This document shows positions 58,617 to 64,000 of a stretch of DNA of 64,000 nt, in pieces. The position numbers and the translations under genes are program-made. The stretch spans positions 1 to 64,000 of the forward strand of contig NZ_BAABBN010000002.1 of the NCBI RefSeq assembly GCF_039537985.1, read 5' to 3'. Below the pieces are notes generated by a model that was given only the letters and a program-made list of their open reading frames with translations, made no database searches and was not told the origin of the DNA. This DNA is from Litoribacillus peritrichatus (GTDB taxonomy: Bacteria; Pseudomonadota; Gammaproteobacteria; Pseudomonadales; Litoribrevibacteraceae). The stretch's first letter is position 1. The number at the start of each line of letters is the position of its first letter.

Positions 58617-59528
58617 ATGGATCTCAATGATTTTTTAATTTTTACCCGAGTTGTCGATTGCGGTAGTTTAACTGCGGCGGGTCGAGAACTTAATATGCCG
58701 AAATCAACAATCAGTCGTCGTATTACCCAACTGGAGGAGCGTCTTTCGGTTCGCCTTTTGGACCGAACAACACGTCACCTTAAATTGACGGAAATCGGGC
58801 AGCGCTATTATGAGCATTGTCAGCGAATACTGAAGGAGATCGAAGAGGCAGAAGCCAGCCTTTCCGATTTGCAGAAAAAGCCGCAAGGTCGTTTGAACAT
58901 TTCGACGCCGGTTGAGTTTGGTATGTACTACATGGGTGGGTTGGTGTCTTCTTTTATGGAAGAGTACCCTGAAATCCAATGCCGTGTGGACTTATCCGGT
59001 CGGGCAACGGATTTATTAGAGAACGACATTGATATAGCTTTGAAAATCGGCGATCTGCCGGACTCTAATTTTGTTGCGACGCGCCTGGGCGTTTTATCAC
59101 GTGGTATTTATGCCAGTCCGGAGTACATCGAAAAACATGGCCCGATTGATACCCATGAAAAACTGATGGAATCCAACTGCATTGTGATGCATCAAAGCCA
59201 GCACTTACCCTGGAGTATCATCAGCCCTGATGGTGAACCTATTCAGCTTAGGGTGAAGGGCAGCATGGTGGCGAATAACATCACTTTTATTCGTGATGCT
59301 GTCATCGGTGGTTTGGGCGTTGGCTTGTTACCTGTGGATATCAGTACTAAAGCGGTGCAAGACGGTCGTTTGGTGAGTGTTCTGGATGCGTATACGGTTC
59401 CGCCTTCCACGTTACACGCGGTTTACTTATCGCGTCGATATGTGCCGCCAAAGATCACGGCATTTATTAATCACCTGAAAGAAAACCTGGCAATGGCAGC
59501 ATTTGAGGCAATAGAATCAACCTCTTAA
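58617..59528 (+). CDS. LysR-family transcriptional regulator
   Basis: A 303-residue regulator. The N-terminal winged helix-turn-helix reads DFLIFTRVVDCGSLTAAGRELNMPKSTISRRITQLEERL (about residues 5-43), followed by a linker helix and an effector-binding domain (about 90-300) of the periplasmic-binding-protein fold. The VTPVEFG-like start NISTPVEFGMYYMG and KIGDLPDSNFVATRLG resemble the group of LysR proteins close to AphB/DhgR-type regulators. Ligand unknown. It may regulate the divergent DUF4442 gene. Confidence 0.94.
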   Translation: MDLNDFLIFTRVVDCGSLTAAGRELNMPKSTISRRITQLEERLSVRLLDRTTRHLKLTEIGQRYYEHCQRILKEIEEAEASLSDLQKKPQGRLNISTPVEFGMYYMGGLVSSFMEEYPEIQCRVDLSGRATDLLENDIDIALKIGDLPDSNFVATRLGVLSRGIYASPEYIEKHGPIDTHEKLMESNCIVMHQSQHLPWSIISPDGEPIQLRVKGSMVANNITFIRDAVIGGLGVGLLPVDISTKAVQDGRLVSVLDAYTVPPSTLHAVYLSRRYVPPKITAFINHLKENLAMAAFEAIESTS

Positions 59529-59614
59529 CGATACTTAATGTTTTGTTACAAAATGTTTCATAAGTTGGAACGATGAATTCGAATTTGCGCTCTTTTAAAT
59601 AATCTGGCGCTGGC

Positions 59615-59758
59615 TATAGTAGTAACTAGTCTGTTTCGCGATGCTTCTGAAGCATCCGGGTGATAGGCTAGGCTATTCAATCCTTTTGTTAGGCAGTACC
59701 AGACACGGAACATGTCTGTCGTTGTTGGCCCTAAACAGTAAGTTTAGGGCTTTTTTTT
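59615..59758 (+). ncRNA. Candidate small RNA with three hairpins and its own terminator
   Basis: TATAGT at 59615-59620 could start transcription near 59627. Three stem-loops follow: GATGCT/AGCATC (59640-59656), CAGACA/TGTCTG (59700-59718) with loop CGGAACA, and the terminator at 59728-59758. The loop contains ACGGA, the ANGGA motif bound by CsrA/RsmA when in hairpin loops. No ORF fits. The -35 is poor, so the RNA could instead be a 3' UTR of the LysR gene. Confidence 0.4.
59728..59758 (+). terminator. Intrinsic terminator downstream of the LysR gene
   Basis: GCCCTAAAC and GTTTAGGGC are perfect 9-base arms around AGTAA, followed by eight T residues. Confidence 0.92.
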
Positions 59759-59778
59759 GCCTGCTACATTTGCCCTAT

Positions 59779-60759
59779 CTAAATACCGTTTCGCAGACCC
59801 AAGGTGTGAGGATATGGCTGGAGATACATTTGTTGCTCGATGTACTCGCTGCCACGTGTTTTTGTGTAATGTTGTATTAACGTCATTGGTACGATCAAAG
59901 GCACAATGCCTTGGCGGTAATCTTTAATAATTTGGCCTAACTCGGTTTGCTCTACTCTGCTTAACTTCCCTTTGAAGTATCCTCGGATATGCTCAAGCAC
60001 ATTGGTGTGGGACTTTCGTGTGGCTTTTTTTTCTAAATAGTTCATTGCTCCGGCAATATACAGCTCAGCGGTGTCAGCTAAAGGTTTGTTCTTTAAGTTA
60101 GCAAGCAGTTGGCCTAATTGCTTATAACCTTTAATGGAGTGGGCCATAAGCTGGTACTTAATTTTTTGATGAAAGTTGATCAGCGAGGTGGCCGTCAATC
60201 CTTGCTCATTCATTGTTTGCCAATGATGGTAAACCACAACCCGCACCAAAAAGTTTTCCAGTAACACAGGATCATTCAACCTACCTTCTTCTTCAACAGG
60301 AATCAGCGGGTGGGCCTCTTTGAACGCTTTGGCGAAAATGCCCGGGCCACTGTTTTGCGCGTAGCCATTGTCCGCATACACTTTAACCCTGAACACCCCA
60401 CAGCTGGGCGACTTTTGCATGAAAATATAACCGCTTAGGTGGCCCAGTTCAGAAACCCGTTGTTGGCTGTAGCTGGCTAAGGCGTCGGTGACATCAATCT
60501 GGTTGTTCTGACTTTCGACCACTCTTTGTGTTTTTTCATTGCCGACCAATCTTAAGGTTTTTCTTGGTACGCCTAACCCCGCACCCATTTCAGGGCAGCT
60601 GGCGACGAAGTTAAAATACTGCCCCAGTTGTTGAGTGCATAACTTAGAGTGTTTATGACCGCCATCAAATCTGACACTCTCGCCAAGTAAACACTGACTG
60701 ATGCCGACATTGATTTTATGTTCTGATAAATCTGAACTTGCTTGATAAGGGTTGTGCAT
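59779..60759 (-). CDS. DUF523-DUF1722 two-domain protein (TudS/YbgA-like)
   Basis: A 326-residue protein. The DUF523 domain (about residues 15-160) has three conserved cysteines in SQCLLGE, ASCPEMGAGLGVPR and SPSCGVF, which in the DUF523 member TudS hold an oxygen-sensitive [4Fe-4S] cluster used in thiouracil desulfuration. The DUF1722 domain (about 200-315) is YbgA-like, with HQKIKYQLMAHSIKGYKQLG and EHIRGYFKGKLS. An AGAGGAAA ribosome site precedes the ATG. In other bacteria this fusion often lies by photolyase genes; none is here. Substrate unknown. Confidence 0.87.
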   Translation of the reverse strand: MHNPYQASSDLSEHKINVGISQCLLGESVRFDGGHKHSKLCTQQLGQYFNFVASCPEMGAGLGVPRKTLRLVGNEKTQRVVESQNNQIDVTDALASYSQQRVSELGHLSGYIFMQKSPSCGVFRVKVYADNGYAQNSGPGIFAKAFKEAHPLIPVEEEGRLNDPVLLENFLVRVVVYHHWQTMNEQGLTATSLINFHQKIKYQLMAHSIKGYKQLGQLLANLKNKPLADTAELYIAGAMNYLEKKATRKSHTNVLEHIRGYFKGKLSRVEQTELGQIIKDYRQGIVPLIVPMTLIQHYTKTRGSEYIEQQMYLQPYPHTLGLRNGI

Positions 60760-60964
60760 GGTCGTTTCCTCTTCGAGTGTTGTTTAGGGGCTTCGACGCC
60801 ACCACTCTAAAATATGTGTACTGATAAGGTATACGGTACGGATTGCCAAACGGATCACTGGTATTTTGGAATATCTGAAGACTTGAACCTTGGCTCGTAA
60901 ACGGGAATGTTGCAGGTGTGCCTTTGACGTTGTAAAAAATTGATATCGTCTTGAGTCGGTGGGC
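60760..60964. other. Intergenic region between the DUF523 gene and hemH
   Basis: About 200 bases with no supported gene, holding the divergent promoters. A TTGACG at 60924-60929 and TGATAT at 60941 are too close for one promoter. The better hemH promoter lies further down. Confidence 0.4.
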
Positions 60965-60991
60965 TTTACATTTGCATTATCCTGACATAAT
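60965..60991 (+). promoter_or_regulatory. Predicted hemH promoter
   Basis: TTTACA (60965-60970), 15 bases, then TGA-CATAAT (60983-60991), an extended -10. The leader to hemH is about 80 nt. Confidence 0.45.
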
Positions 60992-61076
60992 GACTGCGTT
61001 CCTCCGATTTATCCGGTAGTATTTGGCCCAGTTTCAAGAATCATTACGAGTTTAATTTGTTAGGAATATCAACGTT

Positions 61077-62054
61077 ATGTCTAAGAAAGTGGGCGTGTTA
61101 TTAGTTAATTTAGGAACGCCAGAGCAGCCTACCACTCAGTCTGTCCGTAAATTTTTGGCGGAGTTTTTGTCCGACCCGAGAGTGGTTGATATCCCCAGGT
61201 TTATTTGGTTGGTGATCCTGCATGGTGTCATCTTGCGTATACGCCCTAGGAAAGTGGCAAAGCTGTACCAAAGTATTTGGTTTGAAGATGGTTCACCTTT
61301 GATGCATTACAGCCGTCAACAGCAGAAAGCGTTGTCGGAAGCCTTGGCAGATCAAAATATCCCAGTGGAACTGGCTATGACCTACGGCAAGCCTTCCATG
61401 GCAGACGCCGGACAATCTTTGGCTAAACAGGGGGTAAACCACATCGTTGTATTGCCCTTGTTTCCTCAGAACTCGAAAACCTCAACCGGAGCTGCATTTG
61501 ATAGCCTTGCCCGTAGCTTAAAACAATGCCCTCATGTTCCAGGCATTACCTGGGTGAGTGATTATCATGACCATCCCGGTTTTATCGATGCCTTGGCGGC
61601 TTCAGTGACGGAATACTGGGCGGAATTTGGCCGGGGAGAGCGCTTGTTGATGTCCTTTCATGGTGTCCCGGAGCGATTGGAAGGCTTAGGTGATCCTTAC
61701 GCTCGTCAGTGCCGTATAACGGCTCAAATGGTTGCTGATAAGCTTGGTTTGAAAGAAGGCGAGTGGCTGGCAGCGTTTCAGTCTCGTTTTGGTCGGGAAG
61801 AGTGGGTCAAACCCTACACCGATGCAACGTTGGAAAGCTGGGGGCAGCAAAAGTTTGGTCGGGTGGATGTGATTGCGCCGAGCTTTTCAGTGGATTGTCT
61901 TGAGACGCTGGAAGAAATTCAAATTCAAAACAAAGAAATTTACGTCGAGGCGGGTGGGCAGGAGTACCATTACATTCCGGCGCTTAATGCTAACGCTAAG
62001 AACATCGAATTTCTCAAAACGCTTGTGGAGCAATACCTGCCTGATATTCGCTAG
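61077..62054 (+). CDS. hemH: Ferrochelatase
   Basis: Inserts ferrous iron into protoporphyrin IX, the last step of heme synthesis. GVLLVNLGTPEQPTTQSVRKFLAEFL at the start (in parts), LMTYGKPSMADAG-like AMTYGKP, VLPLFPQNSKTSTGA and the catalytic histidine in LLMSFHGVPERLEGLGDPY are present; the conserved FQSRFGREEWVKPYT and the acidic ETLEEI block complete the active site. 325 residues, with no C-terminal extension, so a soluble or peripheral form. It heads a probable two-gene transcript with the next gene, 18 bases on. Confidence 0.97.
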   Translation: MSKKVGVLLVNLGTPEQPTTQSVRKFLAEFLSDPRVVDIPRFIWLVILHGVILRIRPRKVAKLYQSIWFEDGSPLMHYSRQQQKALSEALADQNIPVELAMTYGKPSMADAGQSLAKQGVNHIVVLPLFPQNSKTSTGAAFDSLARSLKQCPHVPGITWVSDYHDHPGFIDALAASVTEYWAEFGRGERLLMSFHGVPERLEGLGDPYARQCRITAQMVADKLGLKEGEWLAAFQSRFGREEWVKPYTDATLESWGQQKFGRVDVIAPSFSVDCLETLEEIQIQNKEIYVEAGGQEYHYIPALNANAKNIEFLKTLVEQYLPDIR

Positions 62055-62072
62055 TAACGGGTGATGTAAACG

Positions 62073-62867
62073 ATGAATTCATTCCTGCGTACCGGGTTAT
62101 GGGTTTTGATCTTGGGGGGGCACTCCAGTTTTTCGGGTGCATCTCCGGTTGCTATTCCTCATCTTGATGATCAGCCTTGGGTCATGGCTGGCGTCGGCTA
62201 CCAGCCAGGTACACGCGAGGTTTTATTTTATGAATATCATCGGTTTGACTTGGACGATGAAGGCTACGTCAAACAACGATATGTTGAATACCGTCATCCT
62301 GACGGTGAATTAAAAAGCGTCAAGCAGATAGAGTATCGTCCGGGAACCCCTTGGACACCGAAGTTCCACTATCGTGACCTGGAGTTGGATTATCAGGTCG
62401 GTGTTGATGTCACGCGGAACGATGTCACGTCGAACAGGGGCAACCAACAACGTCTGGGGTTGATGTATTCAAAGGTTGCGCAAGAAGCCAAAGAACAAGC
62501 CAGTGCGCGGCTTATGCCGAATACAGTGATAGATGCCGGGTTTGATGCCTACATTCAAAAGGTTTGGCCGAAACTCACTGAAGGCGATACTGTCTCGTTT
62601 GAATTCCTGGCTCCACTCAAATTAACTCAATATGACTTTTCTCTTAAAAAAGTATCTGAGAATAAAGACATTTGCGAATTGGAAATGTCTTTGGACTGGT
62701 GGCCAATTGACCTGCTGATCGACCCTGTAAAGCTCTCTTATCAATGCAGCTCTAAGCAACTTATGCGTTATCAAGGGTTGACGAATCTGAGGGATGAGAA
62801 GGGGGATCAGTACACGGCGGATATTCACTATCAGTGGTTTAAGGCATACCCGCCGTTTCGGTTTTGA
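62073..62867 (+). CDS. Exported protein of unknown function downstream of hemH
   Basis: I do not recognise this 264-residue protein. Residues 1-24 are a signal peptide (TGLWVLILGGHSSFSGA, cleavage likely before SPV). The mature part is rich in aromatic residues and alternating beta-strand patterns: EVLFYEYHRFDLDDEGYVKQR and WWPIDLLIDPVKLSYQC. There is no lipobox and no membrane helix. Because it follows hemH closely it could be cotranscribed, but a link to heme is not shown. Confidence 0.75.
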   Translation: MNSFLRTGLWVLILGGHSSFSGASPVAIPHLDDQPWVMAGVGYQPGTREVLFYEYHRFDLDDEGYVKQRYVEYRHPDGELKSVKQIEYRPGTPWTPKFHYRDLELDYQVGVDVTRNDVTSNRGNQQRLGLMYSKVAQEAKEQASARLMPNTVIDAGFDAYIQKVWPKLTEGDTVSFEFLAPLKLTQYDFSLKKVSENKDICELEMSLDWWPIDLLIDPVKLSYQCSSKQLMRYQGLTNLRDEKGDQYTADIHYQWFKAYPPFRF

Positions 62868-62874
62868 GTGGCTG

Positions 62875-63222
62875 TTACACCCCATCCAGAATAGCAAACG
62901 TCAGGAACAAAGACGCCAATGCTATGGTGATGACAAACCCAAGTGTCGGAACCGACATCATTGCGGCGGCGGTGAATAACCAGAGTGCGCGCACCCGGCT
63001 TTCTCTTTTTCGCCTGATCATCACCCGCTTGTTGCCATAAGCCACAGGTTCCCATTCAGCATCAAGCAGATAGTTTCTAATCATAAACGTTAGCATTAGT
63101 ACCGATTTAATCATGATTCCACCCAGCCAAGAGAGTAAGAAGTTAACGGTTTGGCGAGACTGAAGACCAACACTTTTTGTGATTTCCCAGCTCTTAAAAT
63201 CTAGTCGGCTATTTATAGGCAT
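62875..63222 (-). CDS. Small membrane protein of unknown function
   Basis: A 115-residue protein with a basic middle (KRVMIRRKRESRVRAL) and three hydrophobic segments, the last two forming a hairpin (LWLFTAAAMMSVPTLGF and ITIALASLFLTFAIL). It ends eight bases from the convergent upstream gene. The reading frame and hydrophobic pattern look real, though no family is known to me and an overlapping minus-strand frame of 74 residues makes it less certain. Confidence 0.6.
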   Translation of the reverse strand: MPINSRLDFKSWEITKSVGLQSRQTVNFLLSWLGGIMIKSVLMLTFMIRNYLLDAEWEPVAYGNKRVMIRRKRESRVRALWLFTAAAMMSVPTLGFVITIALASLFLTFAILDGV

Positions 63223-63322
63223 GCTATGTTATCGGTACTTTTGAAGAAAAATTAAACCCTGATTAACGCATAACGTATTAAATTATTTGCTGTTTTTAAC
63301 TGTTCAGCTATTGGAAAACACT

Positions 63323-63703
63323 ATGTCACAAGTGAATACAACTGAAACTATTTTTACAAAAATCATCAACCGCGAGATACCGGCAGACATCATTTATGAG
63401 GACGAGCTGTCGTTAGCCTTTAAAGATATTAATCCTCAGGCGCCGGTTCATTTTTTAGTGATACCAAAAAAGCCAATCGCGACGATCAATGATATTGAAG
63501 AAGCAGACCGGGTGATTGTCGGGCACTTATATATGGTGGCGGCTAAGTTGGCCAAAGAGCAGGGTTACGCAGAGGACGGTTATCGGGCTGTAATGAACTG
63601 CAATAGCCATGGCGGCCAAACGGTTTACCATATCCATTTGCATGTATTGGCGGGTAAACCCATGGGATGGCCTCCTTACACTGAAAAGTTAAAAGAAGCC
63701 TGA
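63323..63703 (+). CDS. hinT: HIT-family purine nucleoside phosphoramidase
   Basis: A 126-residue Hint-type hydrolase of adenosine 5'-phosphoramidates. TIFTKIINREIPADIIYEDELSLAF is the typical start and the triad VYHIHLHVLAG gives the HxHxHxx motif. ATG 63323 is chosen as GGAAAA is seven bases upstream and Hint proteins begin near this point; an upstream ATG at 63287 lacks support. It ends before a strong bidirectional terminator. Confidence 0.95.
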   Translation: MSQVNTTETIFTKIINREIPADIIYEDELSLAFKDINPQAPVHFLVIPKKPIATINDIEEADRVIVGHLYMVAAKLAKEQGYAEDGYRAVMNCNSHGGQTVYHIHLHVLAGKPMGWPPYTEKLKEA

Positions 63704-63720
63704 TTCTTTAACGCGATTAT

Positions 63721-63753
63721 AAAACAGGCAATGCAAAGACATTGCCTGTTTTA
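63721..63753. terminator. Bidirectional terminator
   Basis: AAAACAGGCAATG and CATTGCCTGTTTT pair around CAAAGA. It serves hinT and the convergent RND gene. Confidence 0.92.
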
Positions 63754-63765
63754 TATTGTCGTTCG

Positions 63766-64000
63766 CTACAGTTGATTCAATGGCTTGTATTTCACTCCGT
63801 AGAATAGGGTATAAAGCAACGGGATAACGATTAACGTTAAGATCGTTGCAAAACCAAGTCCGAAGATAATAACCACCGCCATACTCTCGAAGAAGGCATC
63901 AAAGAGCAGTGGAATCATACCCAGCATGGTTGTAATCGCTGCCATGCTGACCGGCCGGACACGACTCACCGCCGACATAAACACGGCCTTATAGGCTTCT
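63766..64000 (-). CDS. RND-family efflux transporter, C-terminal end (partial)
   Basis: The 3' end of a gene running beyond the right edge. The frame stays open to base 64000 (EAYKAVFMSAVSRVRP, then MAAITTMLGMIPLLF), so only about 78 residues are seen. SRVRPVSMAAITTMLGMIPL and the final helix LGFATILTLIVIPLLYTLF are the late transmembrane part of AcrB-type or heavy-metal/RND pumps. The subclass cannot be set from this end. It would export drugs, solvents or metals with an adaptor and outer-membrane channel. Confidence 0.88.
   Translation of the reverse strand, partial: EAYKAVFMSAVSRVRPVSMAAITTMLGMIPLLFDAFFESMAVVIIFGLGFATILTLIVIPLLYTLFYGVKYKPLNQL

Noticed and set aside
1..64000. Search for CRISPR arrays, prophage, transposons and tRNA genes
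   Set aside because: No regularly spaced repeats, integrase or transposase motifs, or tRNA cloverleaf sequences were seen; gene spacing is that of core genome throughout.

Overview
This window looks like a chromosomal segment of a free-living, probably marine, gammaproteobacterium of the broad Pseudomonadales/Oceanospirillales kind. The evidence is its gene content and order: a complete division and cell-wall (dcw) cluster running from mraZ to ftsZ and on to lpxC, M23 peptidase and secA; petABC followed by sspAB; a yraN-diaA-dolP block read away from lpoA; bioBFHCD followed by acyl-CoA dehydrogenases; and a MurE of the meso-diaminopimelate type. GC content is moderate and even. I see no phage genes, transposases, integrases, tRNAs or CRISPR arrays, so this is mostly core genome.

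Layout. 1-93 is the 3' end of a 5S rRNA gene with its terminator. 197-7607 holds an exported glutaredoxin-like protein, leuA, a probable holD-rimI pair, a polytopic membrane protein, prfC, a TatD-family hydrolase and an unknown exported protein. 7833-12602 is translation and respiration: rplM-rpsI, petABC (cytochrome bc1) and sspAB. 12645-16817 holds dolP, diaA, yraN and lpoA on the minus strand, head to head with rsmI. 16869-17227 is the RNase P RNA. 17524-34388 is the dcw cluster (mraZ, rsmH, ftsL, ftsI, murE, murF, mraY, murD, ftsW, murG, murC, ddlB, ftsQ, ftsA, ftsZ), packed with overlaps of 1-11 bases. lpxC, an M23 peptidase, secA, argJ, a Nudix-ThiE fusion, yacG and coaE follow. 42738-45854 holds a degenerate trehalose-6-phosphate-synthase-like protein, srkA and comF. 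45969-50574 is bioBFHCD under a BirA-type operator; bioA is absent. 50667-51784 pairs a small rod-protein-like ORF with a HEQAH metalloprotease-like protein. 52115-56879 is two paralogous acyl-CoA dehydrogenases flanking an orphan UbiA-family prenyltransferase. The rest is an endonuclease I homologue, a DUF4442 protein, a LysR regulator, a DUF523-DUF1722 protein, hemH, two unknown proteins, a HIT protein and the 3' end of an RND efflux gene.

How the parts work together: the dcw cluster and lpxC couple precursor synthesis, septation and lipid A synthesis, with MraZ at the head probably controlling its own promoter through GTGG repeats. LpoA, the M23 peptidase and DolP are envelope partners. 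The bio genes supply biotin, and the operator spanning the bioB -35 fits repression by BirA. The fatty-acid oxidation genes carry a three-site PsrA-like operator over their promoter.

The strongest leads for something undescribed are the GT20-fold protein at 42738-44120 that has lost nearly all catalytic residues, two candidate small RNAs (about 4232-4336 and 59627-59758), the enlarged HolD-like protein, the UbiA-family gene placed among fatty-acid oxidation genes, and the metalloprotease-like pair after bioD. No complete new multi-gene system is obvious. All functional calls rest on reading motifs by eye; no database search was run.
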